Source: a virus. From it: a DNA stretch of 35,435 nucleotides. The number at the start of each line of letters is the position of its first letter. The stretch's first letter is position 1. The DNA is taken from positions 1 through 35,435 of the IMG/VR virus record IMGVR_UViG_3300035698_004931; one strand, 5' to 3'. Shown here piece by piece: positions 1 through 7,785 of this stretch. Under the pieces are notes generated by a model that worked only from the letters and a program-made list of their open reading frames with translations, had not been told where the DNA came from and did no database searches. The translations under genes and the position numbers were made by a program.

Positions 1-224
1 TCCTGACAAGGTGGAGAGCCTATAACCATATCCACCATGCTATAGTCTAACGCAACGGATAAGCAGGAAGACAAATCCACCTCATGGCAAGGATGATCAA
101 AGTTAGCCCGATACGTTGCTACGGCGTCTTTGTTGTTGTCGCATGCCGCGCTTATAGTAATATTGGCCCGCTGAATTCCTAGGGACAGCCCGCCGCATCC
201 GCAAAATAGGTCTATCGCTCTCAT
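1..224 (-). CDS. C5 cytosine DNA methyltransferase, N-terminal part (cut by window edge)
   Basis: This reading frame is open to the window edge and encodes the first 74 or so residues of a cytosine-5 DNA methyltransferase, which transfers a methyl group from S-adenosylmethionine to cytosine. Motif I (DLFCGCGGLSLG, residues 5-16) forms the cofactor site, and motif IV (GSPPCQ) at the cut edge holds the catalytic cysteine. The start at 224 follows a GAGGAG ribosome binding site by about 8 bases and puts motif I at the extreme N-terminus, as is normal for the family. The gene lies at the end of the visible early operon and overlaps the preceding small gene by 122 bases. In phages such enzymes commonly protect DNA from host restriction. 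The target sequence cannot be read because the recognition domain is outside the window. Confidence 0.9.
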   Translation of the reverse strand, partial: MRAIDLFCGCGGLSLGIQRANITISAACDNNKDAVATYRANFDHPCHEVDLSSCLSVALDYSMVDMVIGSPPCQ

Positions 225-381
225 TAGTGATTTGCTCCTCTTCTTTTTCCACAGCCTTTTGATACTTGTCTAGTGCGACGCTCAACTCGAAATAACCCCC
301 ATACCCTTTGAGATATCGTTCTACTACGAGAGGGAGCGCCGCTTTACTGAATTTAAGAAAGGTTTCTTTAGTTACTGCCAT
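103..381 (-). CDS. hypothetical protein, 92 aa, overlapping the methyltransferase start
   Basis: I do not recognise this protein. The first 60 residues look like a normal soluble protein with a lysine- and glutamate-rich helix (about residues 38-52). The last 40 or so residues are rich in Arg, Gln and Tyr and are encoded by bases that also encode the methyltransferase N-terminus in another frame, so this tail may carry little function. The start overlaps the end of the exonuclease gene by 10 bases, which suggests translational coupling within the early operon. The long overlap with the next gene is unusual. Confidence 0.6.
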   Translation of the reverse strand: MAVTKETFLKFSKAALPLVVERYLKGYGGYFELSVALDKYQKAVEKEEEQITNESDRPILRMRRAVPRNSAGQYYYKRGMRQQQRRRSNVSG

Positions 382-956
382 TGTCGCAACTTTTCCGGCA
401 GGGCGAAGTAAACGGCAATGGTGGCCTCCACGTCCGCCAACGCATTATGGAAATTGAACGTCTTACCGGGGAAACAGTGCTCGGTTAATTCTACCAATTG
501 GGGCCATTTATAGCCGTATCTGCCGGGGAGTTTTAATAAAGGGGTGTAGGCTTCCATCGTGCAAAAACAATCTCCGGGGAATTCGGGCAAATTATTGCCC
601 AACCGCCGCGATGCAATCCGCATAATCTGCGTATCGAATTTAACGTTATGACAGACTACACGCTCCGTATTGGCGAGCAATTCATCAAACATCTTTAATG
701 CAGTGTAGGGGCTTATTCCGCCGTTTTTACAATCTTCGACAGTAATTCCATGAACCTCCGTTGCGCGCTCCGGGATGGAATCGAACAGATTCGGCTCCAT
801 CAAAAGGCACGTTCTAGCCAGTTCCTTGTACCCGCTATCTTTCACGTCCAGCAGCACGGCGCCCAACTGCACTAAGTTAGGTTGACAGGGATCATATTCA
901 TCTGCTTTGAAATTGATAGTGCCCGTTGTTTCTGTGTCAAAAAACAGAGTATTCAT
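372..956 (-). CDS. DnaQ-like 3'-5' exonuclease (DEDDh family)
   Basis: The 194-residue protein has all three exonuclease motifs of the DEDDh branch of the RNase T/DnaQ superfamily. Exo I is FDTETTG with D7 and E9; Exo II is HNVKFDTQ with D108; Exo III is HNALADVEAT with H170 and D175. The family removes nucleotides from the 3' end of DNA or RNA using two metal ions. The protein is a stand-alone exonuclease domain, so it may proofread for a polymerase encoded elsewhere, trim DNA ends in recombination, or degrade host nucleic acid. An AAGGA ribosome binding site precedes the start, and ATGA overlaps the stop of the upstream zinc-finger gene, indicating coupled translation. Confidence 0.92.
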   Translation of the reverse strand: MNTLFFDTETTGTINFKADEYDPCQPNLVQLGAVLLDVKDSGYKELARTCLLMEPNLFDSIPERATEVHGITVEDCKNGGISPYTALKMFDELLANTERVVCHNVKFDTQIMRIASRRLGNNLPEFPGDCFCTMEAYTPLLKLPGRYGYKWPQLVELTEHCFPGKTFNFHNALADVEATIAVYFALPEKLRQWQ

Positions 957-1174
957 TTTAAGTTATCCTTTGCATTCGTCCACCGTCCTTCAAAAGCATT
1001 CTGGCAGGATTCTTTTTCGCATATATACAGCCCGTTTTCGTCAACAGCGCATTCGGGACAAATTATTTCCCCGCATGATTCACACTGCATTAGCCTGCCG
1101 TGGTGTTTTTCTTCACAGTATGGACACCGTCGGCGCAACCATAGAAAAAAACTTTTAATCTGTTTAATAAGCAT
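953..1174 (-). CDS. small zinc-finger protein, 73 aa (FYVE-like cysteine spacing)
   Basis: The protein begins with a basic, hydrophobic segment (residues 1-16) followed by eight cysteines spaced C-x2-C-x10-C-x2-C-x4-C-x2-C-x9-C-x4-C. This should bind two zinc ions in a cross-brace or treble-clef fold. The same arrangement, including a CG dipeptide after the fourth cysteine, recurs in three other proteins of this early operon (7477-7686, 7786-8100, 8218-8490). The layout recalls eukaryotic FYVE fingers but lacks the basic RR/KHHCR lipid-binding patch. An AAGAGGG ribosome binding site precedes the start. Its place between the primase and the exonuclease suggests a DNA-metabolism role, but the function is unknown. 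Confidence 0.8.
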   Translation of the reverse strand: MLIKQIKSFFLWLRRRCPYCEEKHHGRLMQCESCGEIICPECAVDENGLYICEKESCQNAFEGRWTNAKDNLK

Positions 1175-1182
1175 TGGCCCTC

Positions 1183-2700
1183 TTAATAGTTAGTTTCAAA
1201 AGATTTTACGTCGAAATCCTCATCCTGTAGACTTCCAGGATCAATGATCCAAGCGCTAATAGTCCTCCCTTTCAGCCTCATTCTAACACTGGACGCTCCT
1301 AGGTCGTGCAACACGCTAACCATTTCGGCTTCTGTAAGAAGAGTAAAGCCCTCCCGCTTAACATAGGCCCGGATGTCCTTAAGGCAAACATGTATATTAT
1401 TCTCATCATCTTGATACACATTGCTTGATAATAACTGCTCTTTATCCTTGGTTAACCGCTTAGCAATAAAGTCTTTCAGATATTCAATGAACATTCCTTT
1501 CGGTGTCGCATCCTTCGGGACAGTTATAACGCTTTTTCGAGCAACAATGGAATCTATAAAATCATCCCACGCTTTAGCGGACACTTTCCCCGGATACATG
1601 CCTAAGAACTCCGCGCATAATTTACGCATAGTAATTTGTGACATGAGCGTATCAAACCCGGCCCGCAATTGGATGCGCTTTTCGTTCATGTCTACGATAA
1701 TAATAGCAGGCTCCGTCATTAGGTGCGTCACGTCGCCAATGGTCACGCCTTGCAGCGGTACGCCTTGCATTTTACCAATACCGAAGGGACGTTGAATACA
1801 TAGTTTTCGGTCACATCGAGAGCACAGCGGCTCCTTTTGGCATGTGTAATGATAGGAATCGCCCCCGGTAGCCATTGATTCACTTATCCGCTGAATCTCT
1901 CCAGAGGGTAACGGCTCCACTAAATCGGCGTTGTACTCCATTAATGGAACATCGAAAGAGTCTTGAAACTTCATATAGAAATAAAGAGCGAATTGAAACA
2001 TAGCAGTATTACGCATGCCCTCTTGTACACCCTCCGCATCAAGTCTTTGTAAGCAGGGCGGGCCATCTGCAAATCGAGAATCCGCTTTTAGGCCCGTATC
2101 GAGTGACAAAAACCGGGCCTGATTAGTTATTTTCTTCTTAGTAACAACCGCTAAAAATACCTTGAATGGTTGTTCTTTACCTTGTATAAAGGCCTGTCTT
2201 TCCTTACCGTGGAATGGAAGATTAATCCAGTGGCCCACGTCATGCCCTTTGAGTCGTTCTCCCGTCGGTGGGAATATTTCAGAACCTCCGTAGCCCAAGT
2301 AGGCGCTTATCTGCATTAACTTAGCAATAATAGGCTTGGCGGGAACGGGCTTATCAAAGAAAAACCATACATGCACCCCGCCGGATTTCGACCGGGTTAT
2401 AACACCGGGGATTGATTTGTCGAGTAATTTCTTTTCGATAGCGGCGCAATCTAAATCTTTATAAACATCGATATCAATAGCCGCGAATTTAATATGGTGT
2501 CCGTCATCCATTAAGGGTATAGCGCCCAAACTGGGCCACCCCCCGGAAAAATGATGTTTCCATGTTTCAAGGGGCGCCGCCCCTACAACAGTGTAGGAGC
2601 GGCATTCTGCTTTACCCTTTTCGTTGACGCCGCCTGTAAGATCGGTTGCGCCGTGATTCGCTTGTGAGCCTTCAAAAAGGCCCCTTAATTGGTCATGCAT
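1183..2700 (-). CDS. AEP-superfamily DNA primase
   Basis: This 505-residue protein carries the archaeo-eukaryotic primase signature. AIDIDVY (residues 74-80, D76 and D78) supplies metal-binding aspartates, SKSGGVHVWFFF (104-115) supplies the S-x-H nucleotide motif around H110, and GHWINLPFHG lies at 156-165. A cysteine cluster at C287, C293, C296 and C301 should bind zinc, as in many phage primases of this type. The enzyme would make primers or extend strands at replication forks. The remaining 200 C-terminal residues have no motif I recognise; they could be a helicase-interaction or DNA-binding region. Its neighbours in the same operon are a candidate ssDNA-binding-like protein, an exonuclease and, further upstream, an SNF2-like helicase. 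No polymerase is visible in the window. Confidence 0.85.
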   Translation of the reverse strand: MHDQLRGLFEGSQANHGATDLTGGVNEKGKAECRSYTVVGAAPLETWKHHFSGGWPSLGAIPLMDDGHHIKFAAIDIDVYKDLDCAAIEKKLLDKSIPGVITRSKSGGVHVWFFFDKPVPAKPIIAKLMQISAYLGYGGSEIFPPTGERLKGHDVGHWINLPFHGKERQAFIQGKEQPFKVFLAVVTKKKITNQARFLSLDTGLKADSRFADGPPCLQRLDAEGVQEGMRNTAMFQFALYFYMKFQDSFDVPLMEYNADLVEPLPSGEIQRISESMATGGDSYHYTCQKEPLCSRCDRKLCIQRPFGIGKMQGVPLQGVTIGDVTHLMTEPAIIIVDMNEKRIQLRAGFDTLMSQITMRKLCAEFLGMYPGKVSAKAWDDFIDSIVARKSVITVPKDATPKGMFIEYLKDFIAKRLTKDKEQLLSSNVYQDDENNIHVCLKDIRAYVKREGFTLLTEAEMVSVLHDLGASSVRMRLKGRTISAWIIDPGSLQDEDFDVKSFETNY

Positions 2701-2709
2701 GGCGTCCGC

Positions 2710-3615
2710 CTAGTAAAGCGATTTTTCATTGTCTACGGCGGTGTTATTCTCATCTGCGACAGGGCTAGATTCAACGCTATCCGGTTGGACAATAAAACCT
2801 TTCTGGAATTCTCCGGCGAGAATATCACATTCTTTCCATATTTCGACGCCCTTGGTAAGGTCGAACGTATGGACTGTGCTTCCATCTTCTCGTAAAACAG
2901 GGGCGAATACAGGCAAGGCCCAAGTACCGGAGGGATTAGTATCTTTCCTCGTGGTTACTTTCCAAGGTCGCGCCCAGCGGATATAATTTTCCTCATCGGC
3001 CACCCTGAATTTTATAATCTTTGTATTTAATTCTTTGGACACGGCCAAGAACGTGGAAGACATGGCTATAATAGCCTGCTCAACGCTGCCGTCTTCTCCT
3101 ACAATCATCCCGGCCCAGTAGGCCGTTTCAATTAGATCATTGCCGTTAGGAAGAACAGTGGCAACCTTTTTATTCTCGGCTCGATGACAGGTTTTGATCA
3201 ATTCCTTAAAGTTCTGTAAGCCATGATCCATAACCAAGCCGCCGCCCTGATTACGCGGTTCCCATTCAATCCCGGTACGAGAATAAAAGATCGGTATAAA
3301 AGTAAAGCCTTCGTTACCTTTCCATATCTTGCCGGAAGAATTAAAAAAGTCGCCGAATTCCAGGCCTGCATATATCCCGGTTACGTCGTCCAATTGCGGA
3401 GTAGTCTTTTGCGCTACCTTAATCCAAGGAAGCGCTTGATCTCCCATTTCAATTACTTCTTTAGTGGCATGTTTGGCGGATGCGCCTAAATCGATTCCCG
3501 CCGGAATGGCCGGGGCCGTGTATGTGCCCTTAGCCAATAAAGCCCCTTTTTCTTCTTTAGCGGCTGTAGTGGCTTCAACATCCTTTTTTGTGAAATCTTC
3601 GGTTTTCTTTGACAT
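2710..3615 (-). CDS. hypothetical phage protein, 301 aa, possible replication accessory factor
   Basis: The protein has a charged, low-complexity N-terminus (about residues 1-35), then a globular centre with aromatic-rich segments such as FTFIPIFYSRTGIEWEPRN, and an acidic tail ending in DNEKSLY. The core resembles in outline a common phage family with an LPWIKVAQ-type start and a W-x-P-R motif next to a GGG loop. This is recollection, not a database match. An acidic C-terminal tail next to a primase gene is what one would expect of an ssDNA-binding protein, but no OB-fold signature is clear. A purine-rich AAGAAAGAGAG site precedes the start, which lies inside the end of the upstream gene. 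Function is not assigned. Confidence 0.7.
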   Translation of the reverse strand: MSKKTEDFTKKDVEATTAAKEEKGALLAKGTYTAPAIPAGIDLGASAKHATKEVIEMGDQALPWIKVAQKTTPQLDDVTGIYAGLEFGDFFNSSGKIWKGNEGFTFIPIFYSRTGIEWEPRNQGGGLVMDHGLQNFKELIKTCHRAENKKVATVLPNGNDLIETAYWAGMIVGEDGSVEQAIIAMSSTFLAVSKELNTKIIKFRVADEENYIRWARPWKVTTRKDTNPSGTWALPVFAPVLREDGSTVHTFDLTKGVEIWKECDILAGEFQKGFIVQPDSVESSPVADENNTAVDNEKSLY

Positions 3616-4130
3616 TGATCTTGACTCTCTTTCTTAGTCTTTAAGATGGCCCGGCGCCAAGGACTGGCACCGAATATATTAAAGGGCACGTCCACGCCTT
3701 GCTTTAAGTCTTTGCGCAACGCCGCCTTTAATGACGAAGTGTTTATCGTGCTATCCAATGAGGAAGAATAGCCCATGTCTAATAATCGTTTTTGCAGTTG
3801 AACAGCGTTAGCATGTTTTTCTTTTACAAAGCCAATGCTTACCGTAGATTCTAGTAGGTTTGAATGGCCGTGCACTATTAACCATTTAGTAGCGGCTGTT
3901 TCGTCACCCGTCTTCCAGGATAATGAAAAATCTGACTTAACCTGTATGTTTACACCGTCACCATTATACCTAGTGATATTTAATGAATCCATTAAAGAGG
4001 GCAACATGTCACATTCAATATCGGCCAAGGCCGCTTTTGCTTCCTTTAACACCTCCTCTGCCACTTCTACAGCGGCGGCTTTCTCGTGATATGACGTTAT
4101 TAACTGCTGAAATGCTTGGTGTACGTTCAT
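3486..4130 (-). CDS. hypothetical protein, 214 aa, with N-terminal coiled coil
   Basis: Residues 1-45 are alanine-, glutamate- and lysine-rich and predict a coiled coil (HEKAAAVEVAEEVLKEAKAAL). The middle looks globular and ends with a conserved-looking SLKAALRKDLKQG segment near residue 140. The outline matches a widespread group of small phage early proteins with a coiled coil followed by a compact domain, but I cannot name a function. From about residue 172 the sequence becomes unusually rich in Lys, Arg, Gln and Pro. That stretch overlaps the first 130 bases of the 301-residue gene in another frame and is probably a readthrough tail. It belongs to the early operon and lies directly upstream of that gene. 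Confidence 0.65.
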   Translation of the reverse strand: MNVHQAFQQLITSYHEKAAAVEVAEEVLKEAKAALADIECDMLPSLMDSLNITRYNGDGVNIQVKSDFSLSWKTGDETAATKWLIVHGHSNLLESTVSIGFVKEKHANAVQLQKRLLDMGYSSSLDSTINTSSLKAALRKDLKQGVDVPFNIFGASPWRRAILKTKKESQDQCQRKPKISQKRMLKPLQPLKKKKGLYWLRAHTRPRPFRRESI

Positions 4131-4161
4131 GGATTAAACCTACTCCTCTAAGCGGTTTGAC

Positions 4162-4431
4162 TTACGAAACGGCAGATTCCAGGGATGGAGCAGTTCCCAA
4201 GGGTATGGCATTTATTGCCCGCGCGATATCGTCCAAAGTAAGGCCCCGTTCCTGTGCGTCTCGATTCAGCGCCGCAACTAAAGTATTAGAGGCAGTCGCT
4301 ACATTATCAAGTTGCTTTGTGAGTAAGGCCCCGGCGTCTTGATCAATGGTTAGCCCGTCATCAAGTACCCTTGCGCTTAACCGCTGGTATAGTTCGTCAC
4401 TTATTGTTACTGTACGTATTTCGTCAGCCAT
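4162..4431 (-). CDS. hypothetical protein, 89 aa
   Basis: A small, mostly helical soluble protein. It opens with RTVTISDELYQRL, a strand-then-helix pattern similar to ribbon-helix-helix DNA-binding proteins, followed by a long helical region. The resemblance is too weak to call it a regulator. An AAGG ribosome binding site lies about 11 bases before the start. It sits in the early operon between two other unknown small genes. Confidence 0.6.
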   Translation of the reverse strand: MADEIRTVTISDELYQRLSARVLDDGLTIDQDAGALLTKQLDNVATASNTLVAALNRDAQERGLTLDDIARAINAIPLGTAPSLESAVS

Positions 4432-4478
4432 GAGATAAAGCCTTTCATATTACGTCAATCGGCGCACCGCTTAAATCC

Positions 4479-4799
4479 TTAAACTTGTTGCATCATTCGG
4501 TTAACAATGGTATCCATGATAGATATATATTCCATTGCTTCAATTTGGCTGTTTTGAATCAATGATAACAGCGAAACATCCCCGATGGTATCTACCATTA
4601 TAGGAGTGGGTGGGTCGTTCTCCGGGGGGCCTACTAAGCGGGATTCCAGGTTCCGTATTTTAACGAAAAGGTTTGCCAAGTTGGCATTATTTTGACTACT
4701 TCCCGTTAAAATGTTTGTTATGGCCCGGTCGTCCTTTGCGGCAAGAGGGGCCGCTGTGGCGTTAGGCGCTCCCCCGTTTACAGTGGTATCGTTTGACAT
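4479..4799 (-). CDS. hypothetical protein, 106 aa
   Basis: I do not recognise this protein. The first 30 residues are rich in Asn, Ala and Thr and probably disordered. The rest predicts helices separated by a proline-rich linker (GPPENDPPTP, about residues 57-66). A strong AAGGAGC ribosome binding site precedes the start. It is one of a run of small early genes between the helicase and the primase. Confidence 0.6.
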   Translation of the reverse strand: MSNDTTVNGGAPNATAAPLAAKDDRAITNILTGSSQNNANLANLFVKIRNLESRLVGPPENDPPTPIMVDTIGDVSLLSLIQNSQIEAMEYISIMDTIVNRMMQQV

Positions 4800-4839
4800 T
4801 CTACTTGCTCCTTGGTTGTAGTCGAATCAATCCGACGTT

Positions 4840-5298
4840 TTATTTGTCTCTTAGTTGTAGCCGAATCGCTTCGGCATATTGCATCTTGGCGCTGTCTCCA
4901 GAGCCACTTAGCATATCCGCAAAATTCTTTAGGGCTAAGCGCATTTCATTAAAGCCAAAGCAGTCCATAACTACGTAATGCTCCGGGTTAGGGAGCGGCG
5001 CGCCATCCGGGGCCGCTATAATATATTCATTCAGCGTCACGCTTTCCGACAGGGGCTTCGCATATTCAATCGTGGACGCCTTCGGCATAACATATATTTG
5101 TTCTTCCACAAATTCAGCACTAACTTTGCGGCCTAACTCGGTATCCGCCTTGTCGTATGTGGGCGATTTATAATGAGGGATTGCCGCTACAATGGCATAT
5201 AAAATACCATTTATAGCGACGTCGCCCTCTTTCGGAAAGTCCCCGAATACTAGGGTAATTTGTTCTTGGGTTTCAATATTGACTATCTTTTTAGGCAT
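4840..5298 (-). CDS. hypothetical protein, 152 aa, shares an N-terminal domain with its neighbour
   Basis: The first 40 residues are strand-rich (KIVNIETQEQITLVFGD, then GDVAINGILYAIV) and align with the start of the next protein upstream in the operon (5301-5516). Both have a polar strand containing ET-x-E-x-I, an acidic turn, and a second strand ending in Y-x-V-V or Y-x-I-V. The C-terminal part is helical. The pair probably arose by duplication. AAAGGAG precedes the start. No function can be assigned. Confidence 0.65.
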   Translation of the reverse strand: MPKKIVNIETQEQITLVFGDFPKEGDVAINGILYAIVAAIPHYKSPTYDKADTELGRKVSAEFVEEQIYVMPKASTIEYAKPLSESVTLNEYIIAAPDGAPLPNPEHYVVMDCFGFNEMRLALKNFADMLSGSGDSAKMQYAEAIRLQLRDK

Positions 5299-5300
5299 TT

Positions 5301-5516
5301 CTACTCCTTTGACCTAACGTAAAAACATAGTTCGTCCAACCGGAAAAGATCATCGGGGGCGTCTTTATCATCAAAAGTAATTTGATCATATTTCGCCACC
5401 TTAAGAACAACGGTATACCGCTTTTCTCTTATAATGACCTCCTCCGCCTCAATCAAATCATGCTCTACACGGGCTATAATCTCGTTGGTTTCAACATCGA
5501 TGATTATTTTAGTCAT
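5301..5516 (-). CDS. hypothetical protein, 71 aa, paralogous start to 4840-5298
   Basis: A short, strand-rich acidic protein. Its first 40 residues (IIIDVETNEIIARVEHD followed by a strand with YTVV) match the pattern of the 152-residue protein just downstream, and the two genes are separated by only 2 bases. The remaining 30 residues carry many aspartates. A GGAGGG site precedes the start, which overlaps the end of the upstream gene by 8 bases. Function unknown. Confidence 0.6.
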   Translation of the reverse strand: MTKIIIDVETNEIIARVEHDLIEAEEVIIREKRYTVVLKVAKYDQITFDDKDAPDDLFRLDELCFYVRSKE

Positions 5517-5724
5517 GCTGCTTGCTGCCCTCCGTCAATGTTACTAGTACTGGATCAAGCACATGCACTTTACCGCGCATCTGGACTCTATAGAGCCTCT
5601 CGGCCTCCCCCTTACTTGTTGCGTAAATATCACGGGCCGTGTCGCCTGTTTCCCATCGTCCATTGGACAGGGCACAGCGATATATATTTTTTACACGCAT
5701 CCCGTGTGATACATAAGTCTGCAT
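5509..5724 (-). CDS. hypothetical protein, 71 aa
   Basis: A small basic protein with no recognisable motif and mixed strand and helix. A strong AAGGAGG ribosome binding site lies 7 bases before the start, inside the end of the coiled-coil gene. It overlaps the next gene by 8 bases, so it is likely translated as part of the early operon. Confidence 0.6.
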   Translation of the reverse strand: MQTYVSHGMRVKNIYRCALSNGRWETGDTARDIYATSKGEAERLYRVQMRGKVHVLDPVLVTLTEGSKQHD

Positions 5725-6015
5725 TTACTTCCTCCTTTCTCTTGCCACTGCTTCGAGCCTTGAGTTCTCATTTTTAAGGCGCATGTTTTCGCTTAACAAG
5801 TGGCTGTTCTTCTCTTCCAATGTTTTAATATACCGCAATTTCTGCACTCTATCCTTTTCGGTTACTAAAGGAAATTCATTTTTCTCCTTTTTGAGTCGTT
5901 CAATTTCCTGCAACAGGGCGAAATGATCTTTCATAAAAGCGCTATTGTTGCGGTCTAACTCGGCAAGGGCTTCGACGTTTCCTTGATACCGTTCCCCTAT
6001 TCCTCTTTCTGGCAT
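5725..6015 (-). CDS. coiled-coil protein, 96 aa
   Basis: Residues 15-95 form an almost continuous heptad pattern rich in Leu, Glu, Lys and Asn, for example LLQEIERLKKEKNEF and SENMRLKNENSRLEA. It most likely dimerises as a coiled coil, and the spacing resembles a leucine zipper. I chose the ATG at 6015 because GGAAGGG lies 8 bases upstream; a GTG three codons earlier (6024) is possible. The start overlaps the end of the helicase gene by 19 bases, suggesting coupled translation. It could be a helicase partner, but this rests only on position. Confidence 0.7.
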   Translation of the reverse strand: MPERGIGERYQGNVEALAELDRNNSAFMKDHFALLQEIERLKKEKNEFPLVTEKDRVQKLRYIKTLEEKNSHLLSENMRLKNENSRLEAVARERRK

Positions 6016-7484
6016 TTTAACCACCCTTCCAATTTACGGCCTGTTAATTCTGATTCCACTTCAAACTTATTTAACAAGGATTCAATAATCTTTTCGTCTA
6101 TTGTGCCCGCCGCCGCCATATCTAAAAATAAGCAATGATGGGCCTGTTGTTTTGCGGCTAAAATACGCCCCTCCGCCTGTAAGCGTTCTTTAAGGTTGTA
6201 CCCATTGGAGAAAAAAATCATCTGATTAGCGTTATATAGAGAGAAGCCTATTCCCCCGCTGGCAGGGTTCGACACAAGGAAACGGACTGTTCCCTCTTGA
6301 AATTTCTGCCTGTCTGCGTCGCGCGTTCGCTTATCTGATCCGCCGTAATATGTTACAACCTGCCCACCGCCATATTCAGCGGCCAAGGCGTCCCTTATAG
6401 CCTCTATCTCTGCCCGATAAGAAGCCCATACGATAACTTGGCCCCCCAAAATTTCAATCTTACTTAGCAAAGCCGTTATCCGTGGATTAACTACATTGAT
6501 AGGCCACATAATGCCCGCCTCATCCGGCAGATATCCGCCCAACACTTGGCGCAATCGGGTGCACTTTTGAATGGCTTGGGGAGCGCTTATGTCCTTTCCG
6601 TGGAATTCCACGAGTAGGGAATTCTTGAGGTCGCTATAAAGTTCTTTTTGCGCCCCGCTCAGGACAACCGGGATTCTACCATACAGGCAGGGCGGCAAGT
6701 CGTTGCACTCTTCAGTATGAATGGTGTAAGTGTATGGGGCTATTTTCTCTTTCAACTCATGCAAATATTTATATTTTATTTTGCCCTGACTGTCGGTAGC
6801 GGGAATTATAATAGGGCGTCCCCGTCTATCCGTCTTTCCAGGTAGGGCAAATTGCTCAACGTAATGATCTTTAAATTTAGTGAAGCAATGGCCCAATAAT
6901 CCGCCACATAACCAATTATATTGTGTAAAATAATGTATGGGCTGTCCCGCTGTCCCTGTCAGGGTGCGGCGGAAATCCGCCAATTTGCCTAATCGATTAA
7001 GCGTCTTTGTTCTCGCGGCCCCCGGAGATTGGATTTGATGCGATTCATCCAACACGAACATTACCTTGTGATCTTTCAGCCATTCTCGAACAATCTTTTC
7101 GGCCCGCTTTGAAGCCGCCGAAAATGCCTCTATGTTAAAAGAAATTATGGAAAAGTCTTTTGTGTTCAACGCATCAATAAAATTATTTGAATCTTCTCCA
7201 CGCATACTGTACGCCCACCATGCCGCCTTGTGCGGTACGCACCCCGGCCAAAACTTGGCTACCTCTTCCAATATCCATTTACGATGAACTCCAGAGGGGG
7301 CCACTATGAGCAGTCCATTAATATGATTAAGGAAAGCCAAACGAGACGCATTCAGCAGGGCCACCGCACTTTTGCCCGTTTGAACGCCCATTCGTAGCAT
7401 GAAAGCCTTTTTATTCCATGATTGCCTAAAGGCTTCTTTTTGATGTTCGTAAGGCTCCCAATCAATCCGCCATTCTTTAGTCAT
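5997..7484 (-). CDS. SNF2-like DEAD/DEAH-box helicase (superfamily 2)
   Basis: The 495-residue protein has both RecA-like lobes of a superfamily 2 helicase. Walker A is MGVQTGKSA (K38), motif II is DESH (residues 146-149), motif III is TLTGTAGQP (174-182), motif V lies around SNPASGGIGFSL, and motif VI is QAEGRI near residue 436. The DESH box, the TGTAGQP and the motif V-VI pattern fit SNF2-type translocases, which many phages use as replicative or remodelling helicases. The usual motif VI arginines appear as GRILAAKQ, with only one arginine visible, so strand separation is not certain. It sits in the early operon upstream of the primase and the exonuclease. The start follows a GAGGAC site and overlaps the preceding zinc-finger gene by 8 bases. 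Confidence 0.9.
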   Translation of the reverse strand: MTKEWRIDWEPYEHQKEAFRQSWNKKAFMLRMGVQTGKSAVALLNASRLAFLNHINGLLIVAPSGVHRKWILEEVAKFWPGCVPHKAAWWAYSMRGEDSNNFIDALNTKDFSIISFNIEAFSAASKRAEKIVREWLKDHKVMFVLDESHQIQSPGAARTKTLNRLGKLADFRRTLTGTAGQPIHYFTQYNWLCGGLLGHCFTKFKDHYVEQFALPGKTDRRGRPIIIPATDSQGKIKYKYLHELKEKIAPYTYTIHTEECNDLPPCLYGRIPVVLSGAQKELYSDLKNSLLVEFHGKDISAPQAIQKCTRLRQVLGGYLPDEAGIMWPINVVNPRITALLSKIEILGGQVIVWASYRAEIEAIRDALAAEYGGGQVVTYYGGSDKRTRDADRQKFQEGTVRFLVSNPASGGIGFSLYNANQMIFFSNGYNLKERLQAEGRILAAKQQAHHCLFLDMAAAGTIDEKIIESLLNKFEVESELTGRKLEGWLKCQKEE

Positions 7485-7686
7485 TGCTGTAGTCCTCTTC
7501 GTCTAATTCGGATAGTTCAATTCTAAAAGTCTCGTCGTAGTATTCCGCACATTCAGGGCATAGGTCATACCCTCCCAATGTTTCCGGGATGTGCGAACAA
7601 TTACTGCATATACTGGCCCCGCAATAAATACAGGCCTGTATAGTGTCGAATTCATCTGTAGTAGTGCAGAAATCACATGCCCTCAT
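7477..7686 (-). CDS. soluble zinc-finger protein, 69 aa (FYVE-like spacing)
   Basis: Eight cysteines are spaced C-x2-C-x11-C-x2-C-x4-C-x2-C-x12-C-x2-C, enough for two zinc ions. The central CIYCGASICSNC block and the following PETLGGYDLCPEC resemble the FYVE finger core but lack the basic lipid-binding motif. The tail is acidic (SELDEEDYSND). The sequence is close to the finger of 8218-8490: both have a His after the sixth cysteine, then a P-x-(S/T)-L stretch and a final C-x2-C followed by YYD. Unlike that protein it has no membrane segment. GGAGG precedes the start, and the gene overlaps the helicase gene by 8 bases. A helicase-linked role is plausible but unproven. Confidence 0.8.
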   Translation of the reverse strand: MRACDFCTTTDEFDTIQACIYCGASICSNCSHIPETLGGYDLCPECAEYYDETFRIELSELDEEDYSND

Positions 7687-7740
7687 TTTACAGCCTCCGC
7701 TTAAGTCTAACAGTTATATTTTACCGCAATCAACGGCCCA

Positions 7741-7770
7741 ATTACATTGATTTGCATAAGGCTTTATCAA
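7741..7770 (-). promoter_or_regulatory. possible secondary early promoter
   Basis: The 99-base gap before the 69-residue zinc-finger gene contains TTGATA (7765-7770) and TGTAAT (7741-7746) with an 18-base spacer. A second weaker option is TTGGGC with TATAAC (7713-7741). Either could boost helicase and primase expression separately from the membrane-protein genes. The match is moderate, so the call is tentative. Confidence 0.35.
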
Positions 7771-7785
7771 CTGCCGGAAGGGTCA

